Of a stretch of DNA of 64,000 bases, positions 35,417 to 44,792 are shown piece after piece. The stretch comes from Bacteroidota bacterium (GTDB lineage Bacteria > Bacteroidota > Ignavibacteria > Tepidaquicellales > Tepidaquicellaceae). The notes under the pieces are model-generated. The model had not been told where the DNA came from. It saw only the letters and a list, made by a program, of their open reading frames with translations, and searched no databases. Each line of letters starts with the position of its first letter. The first letter of the stretch is position 1. Position numbers and translations under genes: made by a program. The stretch lies in assembly GCA_018266845.1 (NCBI GenBank), contig JAFDZO010000006.1, forward strand, positions 36,203-100,202, in the 5' to 3' direction.

Positions 35417-35959
35417 TTATTTTAATTTTAATGCAAATAAGTCATACTCGCCGCTCGAACCGTCTTCATTATACAAAGCCATTGTTACTGTCTTTTGCAG
35501 CCTGTTAGCTTTCGTTAATCCAAACTTTCTCAAATTATTTTCTGCTCTTTGATTGCCTTTGTGAACGTATGCAACTAAGTATTTGAATTTTTTTAAACCC
35601 TTAACATAATCTGCCAAAAGCTTAGATGACTCATAGCCAAGCTTCAATCCTCTGTATTCAAAAAGAATTGCAGTGGAGATTTCGCACGATTCATCATAAT
35701 GCTCCCTCCATTTATAGCAGACATATCCGATATAATCCTGTTTGTGCTTAATTATATACCAAACTCCATACGGATTTTCTGCCGTCTCCTTTACCCACTT
35801 TCTTATTGTGGGCTTTGGCTTGTGAAGCGGGTAATCAGGATTGAGATTTCCCGTGATGTTTTCATCATGAAAAAGCTTGAAAATTAAATCAACAAGTTTT
35901 TCATCACCTGCCTCAAATCTTACTAAAGAACAATTTTTGCCGCGAATAATTTTTTTCAA
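35417..35959 (-). CDS. GNAT family N-acetyltransferase
   Basis: The 180-residue product has RimJ/RimL-like GNAT features: GVWYIIKHKQDYIGYVCYKW (beta strands 3-4), EISTAILFEYRGLKLGYES (acetyl-CoA loop, R-G-x-x-x-G variant) and ENNLRKFGLTKANRLQKTV at the C-terminus. It transfers an acetyl group to an amine; the acceptor is unknown. It lies 9 bp upstream of the oxidoreductase start and 3 bp downstream of the aldehyde dehydrogenase. Confidence 0.82.
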   Translation of the reverse strand: MKKIIRGKNCSLVRFEAGDEKLVDLIFKLFHDENITGNLNPDYPLHKPKPTIRKWVKETAENPYGVWYIIKHKQDYIGYVCYKWREHYDESCEISTAILFEYRGLKLGYESSKLLADYVKGLKKFKYLVAYVHKGNQRAENNLRKFGLTKANRLQKTVTMALYNEDGSSGEYDLFALKLK

Positions 35960-35962
35960 CTT

Positions 35963-37450
35963 TTATCCTTTTGGAACAACCGTACCGTACCAGAATTTTT
36001 TGCTTACATCTTTTATTTCATCTATGTGAATATGCTTTGCTTCAGTGTATTCCTTCAATCCGTCAACACCAAACTCACGACCCACACCGCTTTGCTTGTA
36101 ACCACCGAACGGCGCTCTATCTGCAAGCAAGTGATATTCATTAATCCACACGGTGCCTGTTCTTAATCTCTTTGCAAGAGCTAATGCTCTCTCATCATTC
36201 GTTGACCAGATGCCTGCCGCAAGTCCGAATTCGGAATCGTTGGAAATTCTCACTGCTTCATCATCATCTTTGAATTTAATTATAACTACAACAGGACCGA
36301 AAATTTCTTCCTGCGCTATTCTCATCTTGTTATCTACGTCAGTAAAAATTGTCGGCTGAATGTAATAACCTTTATCACCAACTTTGTTACCGCCTGTTAA
36401 AATCTTCGCGCCTTCTTTTTTACCAATCTCAATATAATTCATAACTGAATCAAATTGTTTCTTTGATACAACAGGACCGTTATCATTTGCTTTATCCATC
36501 GGGTCGCCGATTTTCATCTTCTCAATTTTTTCTTTCAGCTTAGATGTAAACTCATCATAAATTTTTTCATGCACCAGTAATCTTGTTCCGCCTTCGCAGC
36601 ATTGACCCTGATGATAAAATCCTGCATAGATAGCTCCGTCAACTGCCATATTCATATCTGCATCGTCAAGAATTATATTAGGAGATTTACCTCCGCACTC
36701 CAGTGTGAGTTTCTTTAAAGTCGGTGCAGCGTTTTTCATAATCGTTCTGCCGACATCGGTTGAACCCGTGAACGCAACTTTATCAACAAGCGGATTTGAG
36801 ACCATTTCTGTTCCGATATCCGAACCACCTGTAACGATGTTTATTACTCCCTTTGGTATATCTGTTTCATCAATGAACTTTGCAAGCTCTGCAACTGAAA
36901 GCGAAGTTTCAGATGAAGGCTTAAGAACAATTGTACATCCGGCTGCTAGAGCAGGACCAAGTTTCCATATTGCCATTTTGAAAGGAAAGTTCCACGGAAT
37001 AATTGAAGCAACAACTCCGATAGGTTCTCTTACCAACAAATTTTTGCTGATGCCTTCTTTTGAGAGACCTTCTATGTTTTCTTCAAAAACAGTCGAAGCC
37101 ATCTTTGAATAATAATTCAAAGTTCTTGCGCCAAGCATAATATCTTCAGTTGCCTTGCGGATTGTCGAGCCGGAATCTTTTACTTCAAGCTCAATTAATT
37201 TATCTTTATGCTCATTGATTTTATCTACAATCTGCTTTATCATTCTGCCGCGCTCTGCCCCCGGAAGATTTGTCCATCTGCCGTCATCGAATGCTTCCCG
37301 TGCCGCAGCAATTGCATCTTTTGCGTCGTCAACAGTTGCTTTTGAAAGCTGAGCGTTCACGCTGTCATCGGCAGGATTAATCGAATCAAAATAATTTTTA
37401 TCTTTTGATTCACGGAATTCACCGTTGATGTATAATAAATACTTATCCAT
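35963..37450 (-). CDS. Aldehyde dehydrogenase family protein
   Basis: The 495-residue product is a standard NAD(P)-dependent ALDH. The catalytic Cys is the second Cys in HQGQCCEGGTR, the general-base Glu is in TLECGGKSPN, NAD binding is marked by FTGSTDVGR, and EEIFGPVVVI is the C-terminal ALDH signature. The N-terminus (LLYINGEFRESKDKNYFDSI) is normal. It resembles betaine-aldehyde/aminobutyraldehyde-type enzymes, but the substrate is not fixed by sequence. It leads the cluster with GNAT and the Rossmann protein, hinting at a shared small pathway. Confidence 0.9.
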   Translation of the reverse strand: MDKYLLYINGEFRESKDKNYFDSINPADDSVNAQLSKATVDDAKDAIAAAREAFDDGRWTNLPGAERGRMIKQIVDKINEHKDKLIELEVKDSGSTIRKATEDIMLGARTLNYYSKMASTVFEENIEGLSKEGISKNLLVREPIGVVASIIPWNFPFKMAIWKLGPALAAGCTIVLKPSSETSLSVAELAKFIDETDIPKGVINIVTGGSDIGTEMVSNPLVDKVAFTGSTDVGRTIMKNAAPTLKKLTLECGGKSPNIILDDADMNMAVDGAIYAGFYHQGQCCEGGTRLLVHEKIYDEFTSKLKEKIEKMKIGDPMDKANDNGPVVSKKQFDSVMNYIEIGKKEGAKILTGGNKVGDKGYYIQPTIFTDVDNKMRIAQEEIFGPVVVIIKFKDDDEAVRISNDSEFGLAAGIWSTNDERALALAKRLRTGTVWINEYHLLADRAPFGGYKQSGVGREFGVDGLKEYTEAKHIHIDEIKDVSKKFWYGTVVPKG

Positions 37451-37522
37451 TAAGTTAGTTGAAATTTTATGATTGAAAAATTGGAGGTGTGCAAAACAAT
37501 TGAAATAAATTTTTAGAACAAA

Positions 37523-38002
37523 TTACATAAACAAATAAGGTTTCCAGTCTTCGTCAATTTTGCCTGCAAAGTTTTTTATGAAAGTGATATGAGAAGGTCG
37601 CTTAGGAATATTTCTCAATGGCATTTTCGCTTCTTCGGGAGTCCTATCTCCCTTCTTATTATTGCATTTTACGCAGGCAGTTGTCAGATTTTCCCAAGTG
37701 TCTTCACCTTTTCTTGACTTCGGTATTACATGGTCAACAGTCAGGTTCGATGTATGTCCGCAATACTGGCATCTGTGGCCGTCTCTTCTAAGTATATTCT
37801 TTCTTGATAAAATTATTTTTTTGAAAGGCACACGCACAAAGAAAACTAGCCTTACAATACTCGGATATTGAAACCTCCTGTAAACAGAGCGGATTTCTTT
37901 CGTATCAATGGCGCTTATAACCTCCGCCTTATCCAAATAGATTAATATTATAGCGCGCCTCACACTGCATATAGTAAGAGGTTCGTAATTCTGGTTTAGC
38001 AC
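37523..38002 (-). CDS. HNH endonuclease domain protein
   Basis: The 159-residue product has an N-terminal strand/helix module (LNQNYEPLTICSVRRAIILI) and an HNH site: CQYCG and CVKCN supply the zinc Cys pairs, LTVDHVIPKSRKGE the catalytic His, NLTTACVKCNNKKGDRTP the N and last H-equivalent region. Relatives in many bacteria normally begin at about KVLVLNQ. GTG at 38002 is the only canonical start, but the in-frame codons upstream (N-G-K-V-L) also fit the family, so initiation may be at CTG 38005 or another rare codon. Chromosomal single-gene HNH proteins of this type have no proven role. Confidence 0.82.
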   Translation of the reverse strand: MLNQNYEPLTICSVRRAIILIYLDKAEVISAIDTKEIRSVYRRFQYPSIVRLVFFVRVPFKKIILSRKNILRRDGHRCQYCGHTSNLTVDHVIPKSRKGEDTWENLTTACVKCNNKKGDRTPEEAKMPLRNIPKRPSHITFIKNFAGKIDEDWKPYLFM

Positions 38003-38153
38003 CAGAACTTTACCATTTAATTGACCGCTCGAAAAATTATTTCTATTTGAAAAGACATGGTCGAAGACTTATACCCTTTCTTAATTTTATATCATATAAA
38101 TTACGATAAATGCAGGGTATAATCAATTCTGAATTTGAAGGTTATTTTGCAGA

Positions 38154-39785
38154 TTACTTGGTGTATATCATTTTACCTGCCTCTAAAAAACTGCCGTGTA
38201 AAATTTTATAAAAATAAACTCCGCCCGGTAAACCGCTTGCATCAAAAATAAATTTATGTTCGCCGGAATTAAGTTCAGTGTTTACTAATTCGGTTACTTC
38301 CCTTCCGTTGATGTCAAATATTTTTATAATCGTAAATTCTTTTTGGGGATTGTAAAATCTTATTACAGCAGAAGGATTAAAGGGAGATGGATAGCTTGGG
38401 AATAAAATAAATCCCCGCACTGTTTCCGGGCTTGTATATATACCTGTTTGATAGGCATACTTAATTGTTGTTACATCATAATCAGTTGTGTTTGAAAAAC
38501 TGATTCCCGTTACGAAAATATCCTGGGCGCTGTTAACAGCTATCTTATAAATAAAATCTTCGGAGAGAGCGAAATAATGATACTTCCCTTTCCAGATTAA
38601 GGAGCCGTCTGAATTATATTTGAGAGTAGTGTAGCCGACATGACCGTCGGCGTGGTCAGAAACTGCTCCTACGTAAACATTGTTTTGTGAATCAGAACAA
38701 ATAGAATATCCCTGGTCAATTCCATGTGTGGAATCGTTAAAAATTTTGCTCCAAATCAACTCGCCGGAAGAACTGTATTTTAAGGTAACAACATCCTCAC
38801 TGCCGATTGTGTTCGAATTCCTTGCATACCCGGTTACAAGCACATTATCCAAATTATCAAACGCCAAAGAGTATGCAATATCAATATCACTGCCTGAGCC
38901 GTTATAGCTTTTTTGCCATAGAATATTACCGCTGCTTGCATTCAGCTTAATTACAGCCATATCTGAGGCGCTGCCCGGAGATGAAATTTTTCCCGCCAAT
39001 ACAACATTATTATCCTGTGAAAATTTCATATCAAAAATTCCATCGTCTGAATTTCCTGCGCCATTAATTCTTTTAAGAAAAATTTCACCAAGATTATTAT
39101 CAAATTTAAAAACCTCAATATCAAATCCGTTTGGCGCCTGTGAAAAATTTACTCCGGCGAAAATATTTCCTGAGGCATCACAAAGCGCTTTTACAGAATT
39201 ATATGAGCAGTTAGAAGGCGCTGCATAAATCTTTTGATTGATTAAGTTTCCCGATGCGTTAAATTTCATCAAGACAAAATCAGTCATCCCGGAAGTCAAA
39301 TTTCTCGCATCCGCCGCGACGAAAATGTTTCCGCTGTTATCTACACAAACAGAACGGCTTATTAAATTCTCGTGATTGGAAATTGAGTTAATCCGCGTCC
39401 ACACTGTATCGCCGAGAGGATTGAGCTTTAGCAAAACATGCTTGATAATATTCGAGTCATTTGTATAGCCGGTAATGTAGGAAAAATTTTGGGAATCTTT
39501 ATACACATCCTGAAACTGGTCAAGATTTGATGACGGTCCGTTATAAACAAACTTCCACAACATCTGACCCGAAGCAGAGTATTTTACTGCGCAAATATCC
39601 GTCTGGCTTCCTGTGTTTGAAAGTGTCGAATAGATATACACATTGCCCTGCGAATCCAAGTACATATTATTTGCAATATCATAGCTGTTTGCAGTGCCGT
39701 TTAACCTGTCAACCCACTGCTGTGTATATTGGGCGTAAGAGTTTAAAAAACAAAACAGGAAAATACAAAGTAAAATTTTTTTCAT
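38154..39785 (-). CDS. SBBP/beta-propeller protein with T9SS sorting domain
   Basis: The 543-residue product has a signal peptide (ILLCIFLFCFLNSYAQ), then about eight beta-propeller blades with the recurring pattern D-x-x-G-N-V/I-x-V-x-G/A followed by KYxxxGxxxW (DSQGNVYIYST, NVLVTGYARN). The last 85 residues are a T9SS type A domain (PSYPSPFNPSAVIRFY, SGEHKFIFDA, GGVYFYKI, KMIYTK). It would be exported to the surface. Its start overlaps the stop of the ABC permease by 4 bp (ATGA), so it is probably co-translated with the importer. Confidence 0.87.
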   Translation of the reverse strand: MKKILLCIFLFCFLNSYAQYTQQWVDRLNGTANSYDIANNMYLDSQGNVYIYSTLSNTGSQTDICAVKYSASGQMLWKFVYNGPSSNLDQFQDVYKDSQNFSYITGYTNDSNIIKHVLLKLNPLGDTVWTRINSISNHENLISRSVCVDNSGNIFVAADARNLTSGMTDFVLMKFNASGNLINQKIYAAPSNCSYNSVKALCDASGNIFAGVNFSQAPNGFDIEVFKFDNNLGEIFLKRINGAGNSDDGIFDMKFSQDNNVVLAGKISSPGSASDMAVIKLNASSGNILWQKSYNGSGSDIDIAYSLAFDNLDNVLVTGYARNSNTIGSEDVVTLKYSSSGELIWSKIFNDSTHGIDQGYSICSDSQNNVYVGAVSDHADGHVGYTTLKYNSDGSLIWKGKYHYFALSEDFIYKIAVNSAQDIFVTGISFSNTTDYDVTTIKYAYQTGIYTSPETVRGFILFPSYPSPFNPSAVIRFYNPQKEFTIIKIFDINGREVTELVNTELNSGEHKFIFDASGLPGGVYFYKILHGSFLEAGKMIYTK

Positions 39786-41422
39786 GATATTTTTCTTCGT
39801 GAAAATATTAACGCAATCAGTACAATCAAAAACATTATAAAGCCGGATGCAGCCGAGCCGCCCGTATTGTACAAACGAAGCTGCGAATATATATCTATCG
39901 AAATCGTTTTAGTGGAGAACGTGTAAAGAAGTATCGAAGAAACAAACTCGCCGAACGAATTAATAAATACAATTAAAGCGCCGGAGATAATTGCCGGGAC
40001 AATCAACGGCAGAACAATTTTATAAAACGTTTTGAATTTCCCTCCACCCAGAGAATACGATGCCTCTTCAAGAGAAGGGTCAATATTATTAAAGCCCGCA
40101 TTAAGCGATTGAGTAATGGCGGGAATATTTCTTATTGTGTATGCAAGCGGCATAATCGCAAATGTGCCTACTAATATCTGACCGAAAGAAAAAACTTTAG
40201 GTGAATTGAAAGTGAATATCAAAAATACCGCTATAACAGTGCCGGGAATTCCGTAAGGAAGCGTAACAATCCCCTCCAATAAATTTCCCCCTTTAATTTT
40301 TTTCTTTGAAGTCAAATACGATGCCGGAAGCCCGATGAGAACCGTTGCCATGACTGCAATTAAAGACATCACTAAGCTGTTTGTATATGGCTCTGCCACA
40401 GAACCGGTTGTAAAAATCTTTATATAGTTTTCTAAGGTCGGAGCTTCGCCGAAGTAGTTTCTGATTAGCGAGCCTTCAGGAATCAAGGAGAGATACAATA
40501 AAGTAAGCACAGGTAATAAAACAAAAACTCCACCCATGATGATTACGATTTTCCCAGCTAAGCTCATATTATACAATTTGGAGCTGTCTATTTTTTTCAC
40601 GCTTCCCTTCATTCTCAATGAATACTCGTTTGCAGTTCTGAATTTCCTAAGCAAAAAAAGAAAAACAACGGAAATAAAAGTAAGAAAAACCGAAAGCACA
40701 GCAGTTAAAGAAGTGTCGCCGTTTATTTTTGAATAATAAATTTCAGTTGTCAAAAATCTTAACGAACCTCCGAAAACAAAAGGCGCTGAAAACGAAGCCA
40801 TGCTTGCCATAAAAGTAATTATACCTGCGCTTGCAGCGGAGGGAAGGAGGAACGGCAGAATAATTTTTCTGAATGTTGTCCACCTTGAAGCGCCGAGCGA
40901 ATTTGAGGCATCTATTATATTGTAATCAAACTTTTCAAGTGAAGCTGAAGCGAATAAATAGAATAAAGGATAGAATGAAAACAAATGAATAATAATAATT
41001 GCCTTCCAGCCATCAAATCCTGTAAGAATATTTTTTGAAAAAATAAGAGCAAGTATGCGGGATAAAATTCCGTTATCGCTTAGCAAATATAAAAATGAAA
41101 CAACACCAACAATGGGCGGAGTAGCCAGCGGAATTAAAAAAATTACCGATAAATATTTTTTAAATGGCAATTTGTAAAAATGAAAATAATACGCCAGAGC
41201 TATTCCGATTGCAGCACAGCCGAAGACAGTAATCACTGAAAGGACAACAGAATTTATAGATGCTCCTAATACAGAAGGACTGCCGAGTGTTTTATACGAG
41301 TCAAGGTTGAAGTCAAAGCTCTTTCCAACAAGCTGCCATAAAGGATACAAAATATATCCGACTGCAAAAAATAAAACTACTGAAAGCAGGAAATATTCAA
41401 ATATGGATAGCCTTTTGTTCAA
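39782..41422 (-). CDS. ABC importer permease with two membrane domains (FbpB/AfuB type)
   Basis: The 546-residue inner-membrane protein holds two fused permease halves, each with an EAA-like loop: IDASNSLGASRWTTFRKIIL near residue 170 and LEEASYSLGGGKFKTFYKIV near residue 450. Twelve or so transmembrane helices are visible. This doubled architecture is typical of ferric-ion, thiamine and phosphonate importers. It starts 2 bp after the ATPase and overlaps the T9SS propeller gene by 4 bp, so ATPase, permease and propeller form one operon. Confidence 0.9.
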   Translation of the reverse strand: MNKRLSIFEYFLLSVVLFFAVGYILYPLWQLVGKSFDFNLDSYKTLGSPSVLGASINSVVLSVITVFGCAAIGIALAYYFHFYKLPFKKYLSVIFLIPLATPPIVGVVSFLYLLSDNGILSRILALIFSKNILTGFDGWKAIIIIHLFSFYPLFYLFASASLEKFDYNIIDASNSLGASRWTTFRKIILPFLLPSAASAGIITFMASMASFSAPFVFGGSLRFLTTEIYYSKINGDTSLTAVLSVFLTFISVVFLFLLRKFRTANEYSLRMKGSVKKIDSSKLYNMSLAGKIVIIMGGVFVLLPVLTLLYLSLIPEGSLIRNYFGEAPTLENYIKIFTTGSVAEPYTNSLVMSLIAVMATVLIGLPASYLTSKKKIKGGNLLEGIVTLPYGIPGTVIAVFLIFTFNSPKVFSFGQILVGTFAIMPLAYTIRNIPAITQSLNAGFNNIDPSLEEASYSLGGGKFKTFYKIVLPLIVPAIISGALIVFINSFGEFVSSILLYTFSTKTISIDIYSQLRLYNTGGSAASGFIMFLIVLIALIFSRRKIS

Positions 41423-41424
41423 AG

Positions 41425-42426
41425 TTACTTTTTGATTACTTTTATTTTGCCGGGGTTAAATTCAAGTAAAGCAAAATCGTCAATTACAAATTCTGCAATT
41501 TTTTCATTAGAGAAGCAAATGCTTTTAATCTCTTTGCCCTGAGTCTTTAAAATAAATTCCGTGAATGAGCCGTTATACAGTATTTCTTTTAATTGTATGT
41601 TAGTCGGCTTCTCTGATTTTCTAATTTTCAGATTCTCAGGTAAAATTATCAATGCCTCATCTTTACCTATGTCCGTAATTCCCATAATCTCATCAGACTC
41701 CTCGGAGCTGAAAATATTGTAATGCCCTACAAATCCCGACACAAATGAATTCACAGGATTATTATATAGATCTTTTGGACTTCCGACTTGCTGTATCACT
41801 CCTTTATTCATCACGGCGATTCTATCGGAAAGAGCAAGCGCTTCGCCTTGATCGTGAGTAACATATACACTTGTAATTCCGGCTTCACGCTGAAGACGTT
41901 TTAACTCTTCACGGGCTTCCAGGCGTAAAGCATAGTCAAGATTAGAAAGCGGTTCGTCAAACAAAATCAGGCTCGGCTCGTTTACAATCACCCTTGCAAG
42001 AGATGCGCGCTGCTGTTCGCCGCCGCTGAGTTCGGAAACAGATGCGTTTTCTTTGTGAGAAAGATTTACTTTTTTGAGGACATCTTTTACTTTTCTATCA
42101 ATTACATCTTTGCTTTCTTTTTTTATCTCAAGCCCGTATGAAACATTTTTAGCAACGTTCATGTTCGGAAAGAGAGCATAGTTCTGAAAAACAATCCCTA
42201 CTTTTCTTTGCTGCGGAGTAAGTTTAGTAACATCTTTTTCTTCAAGGATTATATTACCGGAATCGGAATGCTCAAGCCCCGATATTATTCTCAGCAGAGT
42301 AGTTTTTCCGCATCCGCTCGGTCCAAGCAATGAAAAGAATTCCCCTTTTTGAATTTCAAGATTTATGTTTTCTAAAACTGAATTATTAGAAAACTTTTTT
42401 GATATATTTTGAAGATTTAGGAACAC
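41425..42426 (-). CDS. ABC importer ATP-binding protein (Fe3+/spermidine type)
   Basis: The 333-residue product has Walker A LLGPSGCGKTTLLR, Q-loop VFQNYALFP, signature LSGGEQQRASLARVI, Walker B LILFDEPLSNLD and H-loop YVTHDQGEAL. The C-terminal 100 residues form a TOBE-like regulatory domain (ILPENLKIRKSEKP). It energises the adjacent permease. It lies 134 bp downstream of the binding-protein gene; that gap holds repeat DNA. Confidence 0.92.
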   Translation of the reverse strand: MFLNLQNISKKFSNNSVLENINLEIQKGEFFSLLGPSGCGKTTLLRIISGLEHSDSGNIILEEKDVTKLTPQQRKVGIVFQNYALFPNMNVAKNVSYGLEIKKESKDVIDRKVKDVLKKVNLSHKENASVSELSGGEQQRASLARVIVNEPSLILFDEPLSNLDYALRLEAREELKRLQREAGITSVYVTHDQGEALALSDRIAVMNKGVIQQVGSPKDLYNNPVNSFVSGFVGHYNIFSSEESDEIMGITDIGKDEALIILPENLKIRKSEKPTNIQLKEILYNGSFTEFILKTQGKEIKSICFSNEKIAEFVIDDFALLEFNPGKIKVIKK

Positions 42427-42560
42427 AGATTGTTATGATTTATTATTCCCGCTAAAGCGGGACTTTGCTTCGCTCAGGATGACACAGAGAATTGTGAATT
42501 ACTGCGTAAGCAGTCCCAAGTATAACTAAAAACGGACAACGAGGAGCTAACAACGAACAA
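42427..42560. repeat. Spacer with a palindrome and a degenerate heptamer run
   Basis: TCCCGCTAAAGCGGGA (near 42447-42470) is a perfect palindrome, followed by CTTTGCTTCGCTCAGGATGA, a unit frequently seen in such spacers, and a run of degenerate AACxACx words up to the stop of the binding-protein gene (42520-42560). Confidence 0.5.
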
Positions 42561-43580
42561 CTATTTCTTCCCTTTTACTTCTGCATCCCATTTCTTCATC
42601 CAGTCAGATTCCTTTTCGGAAATCAAATCCCAGTCAAGCTCAAGCTCTTTATAATCGGCTTTTTTAATCCAGTCAGGTAAAGCATCTTTCGGAATATCTG
42701 TTCTTGCAGGGATGCGGTAAAATTTCTCCGCCTGTAATTTCATAGCATCGGCGCTCGTAACAAATTCATAAAACTTTTTTGCATCCTCAGAATTTTTCCC
42801 GCCCTTTACCAATGCAATTCCATCAGTTAAAACAACTGTTCCGCTTTTCGGGAATAAAAACCCGAAAGGATAGCCGTATGATTTCTCCTGTAAAATTATA
42901 TCCGGCATATTCCAAAGTGTAACAGGTTCATCGGGACCATTTAATTTTAGATACATCTGAGTCGGGTCAGCGGCATAAGTTTTTGTGTTTGCATCAAGCC
43001 CTTTCAGCCATTGCCAACCTTGTTCTTCGTTTCCATTTGCTTTCACCGACATTGCAATCATTGCAGAAAAAATAACGCGCAGCGTACCCGATGCCATAGG
43101 CGCGCGGAGCACAATTTTATCTTTCCATTCCGGCTGTACAAGGTCTGCCCAGTCCTGCGGAGCATTTGTATTATTTAGAGCTTTATTGTTGAAAGAAATC
43201 ACTTCCGGCGTTAAAAATGTTCCGTACCATGTATCATTTTTTCCTTTGTGGTTAGCAGTAATATTTGCCGACCAGCTTGGCGTGTATTTTTCCAGCAGCC
43301 CGGCTTTATCTGCCTTCATAAATAATGTTGCAGGCGAACCCCACCACACATCAGCCTGAGGATTATCCTTTTCAGTCCGCACTCTGTCAATAATTTCCTG
43401 CGAACCCATATCGAGCCATTGAACATCTATCTCCGGGTATTTTGCCTCGAATTGCTTTTCAAACTCGCCAAGCATTTCTTTTCCGTGCGGCGAGTAAACA
43501 ACAAGCTTGCGCTTATTGGATTTTGAGCATCCTCCAATAATAATAAAACACAGGAATAAAACGATTAAACTTTTTTTCAT
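42561..43580 (-). CDS. ABC importer substrate-binding lipoprotein (AfuA/FbpA-like, ligand uncertain)
   Basis: The 339-residue product has a lipobox (FCFIIIGGCSKS, approximate), so Cys18 should be lipidated. The mature part is a cluster D periplasmic binding protein (KLVVYSPHGKEMLGEFEKQF, ADVWWGSPATLFMKADKAGL, KGGKNSEDAKKFYEF). The neighbouring ATPase and two-domain permease fit ferric-ion importers, but the paired tyrosines that FbpA uses for iron are not apparent (the region reads YGYPFGF). A phosphonate, thiamine or other anion ligand is equally possible. It is the first gene of the importer set. Confidence 0.83.
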   Translation of the reverse strand: MKKSLIVLFLCFIIIGGCSKSNKRKLVVYSPHGKEMLGEFEKQFEAKYPEIDVQWLDMGSQEIIDRVRTEKDNPQADVWWGSPATLFMKADKAGLLEKYTPSWSANITANHKGKNDTWYGTFLTPEVISFNNKALNNTNAPQDWADLVQPEWKDKIVLRAPMASGTLRVIFSAMIAMSVKANGNEEQGWQWLKGLDANTKTYAADPTQMYLKLNGPDEPVTLWNMPDIILQEKSYGYPFGFLFPKSGTVVLTDGIALVKGGKNSEDAKKFYEFVTSADAMKLQAEKFYRIPARTDIPKDALPDWIKKADYKELELDWDLISEKESDWMKKWDAEVKGKK

Positions 43581-43599
43581 TTATATAATTTTATTTTTT

Positions 43600-43640
43600 G
43601 CCACGAAAACACAAAAGCACTAAATTTCACTAAAACTCTA
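43600..43640. repeat. Partial copy of a GCCACGAAAACAC repeat
   Basis: GCCACGAAAACACAAAAGCA followed by CTAAATTTCACTAAAA matches a motif that recurs in spacer DNA of many genomes. It lies in the 103-bp gap between the binding-protein gene and the deacetylase. Only one arm is seen here. Confidence 0.35.
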
Positions 43641-43683
43641 TCATTGTTATCATAATAATCATTCATATTTGTGTTCCAAAAAT

Positions 43684-44601
43684 TTACTTAGTCAAATCGT
43701 AATCTTTTTTCTTAAAATAATTTATTGCAAGCTTGTCGAATAGCTGTTTAGTCTGCTCAAGTTTGTTTTTATCGTTCAAAGCAAACCATACATACTTCTC
43801 ATAATCTCCCTGATTCATCAGTAGCTGCATCGTTCCCTGTGATTTATGTTCGGCAATCACCCAGTTTGCAATTATTTTATAGTTCAACCTATCCTGAAAT
43901 CCAAACGGCGATGTTCTGTCAAAAGTAAATATTGTTGGATTTATATCAATCTTTGTTACGGGATATTGCGGCAGCCCGGTAAAACTAAACTTTGCCGTAT
44001 CTCCTTTGGAAGTCATTGTTCCGCCAAGAACAACAGGTCTTGTTTCTAATGGTAACTCGTTAACAACGGTCAAAGCTAGAATACTTGCAGAAGCATGATG
44101 GGCATGAGTTGTCGGCACTGGTATTAAACAAAAAATGTAGTTATACTTCCCTGCCTCAATAATTTCCTTCAATCTTTTTTTTACAAAGGTAATATCCCAA
44201 ACCGTGCTATCCATTATTTCTTTTACATTTGTTGTATATCGGTGGTCTTTTTGATTGAGGTAAAAGAAATTTTTTATTCCGACTATTGCGCATCCCGCCT
44301 CAAGCTCCTTCTTGCGGATTTCAGGCAGGTACTTTCTGCCGACTTCTTCGTCGGTAAGTTCAAGTCCGTAAATGCTTTCGCCTAATGTAGAATATTTATA
44401 CCCTCCCTCGCCGTTTGTAACAAGGCATAGGTCAACCTTGCCGCCTAAGTCGTGAGTAATTTTGTAAACCGTTCCTGAAAAAAGCGCATCGTCATCTGGA
44501 TGAGCCGTAACAATTAAAACCTTTACGGTTGTGTCAGTTTGGGCTTGTAGCGGTAACGAAATTAATACAAGAAGGAATATGATTGAAAAGTATTTTTTCA
44601 T
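43684..44601 (-). CDS. PIG-L/LmbE family deacetylase, secreted
   Basis: The 305-residue product has a signal peptide (YFSIIFLLVLISLPLQAQ) and the PIG-L zinc motif VLIVTAHPDDDALFSG, with the later His in PTTHAHHASASI completing the metal site. LVTNGEGGYKYS and EIRKKELEAGCAIVGI are standard family landmarks. It should remove acetyl groups from N-acetylated sugars outside the cytoplasm; the substrate is unknown. It is divergent from the cyclase-like gene. Confidence 0.88.
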   Translation of the reverse strand: MKKYFSIIFLLVLISLPLQAQTDTTVKVLIVTAHPDDDALFSGTVYKITHDLGGKVDLCLVTNGEGGYKYSTLGESIYGLELTDEEVGRKYLPEIRKKELEAGCAIVGIKNFFYLNQKDHRYTTNVKEIMDSTVWDITFVKKRLKEIIEAGKYNYIFCLIPVPTTHAHHASASILALTVVNELPLETRPVVLGGTMTSKGDTAKFSFTGLPQYPVTKIDINPTIFTFDRTSPFGFQDRLNYKIIANWVIAEHKSQGTMQLLMNQGDYEKYVWFALNDKNKLEQTKQLFDKLAINYFKKKDYDLTK

Positions 44602-44778
44602 AGTCTAAACAAAAATTGTGTTATCAATTTAGACTAAATAAAATAAAGTTAAAATGAACTTTGTTGTTTTGAAGTTTATATTTATTCATTTATGATTATT
44701 TTTAATAAAAAATGAAATCCAAAATTTATAAAAAATACACCAATCTTATTATATTACTTCAATCATTTGAATTATTTT

Positions 44779-44782
44779 GGAG
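44779..44782 (+). promoter_or_regulatory. Ribosome binding site that favours the ATG at 44793
   Basis: GGAG ten bases before ATG 44793. The farther upstream ATG at 44712 has no such site. Confidence 0.45.
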
Positions 44783-44792
44783 TTATTACTTA

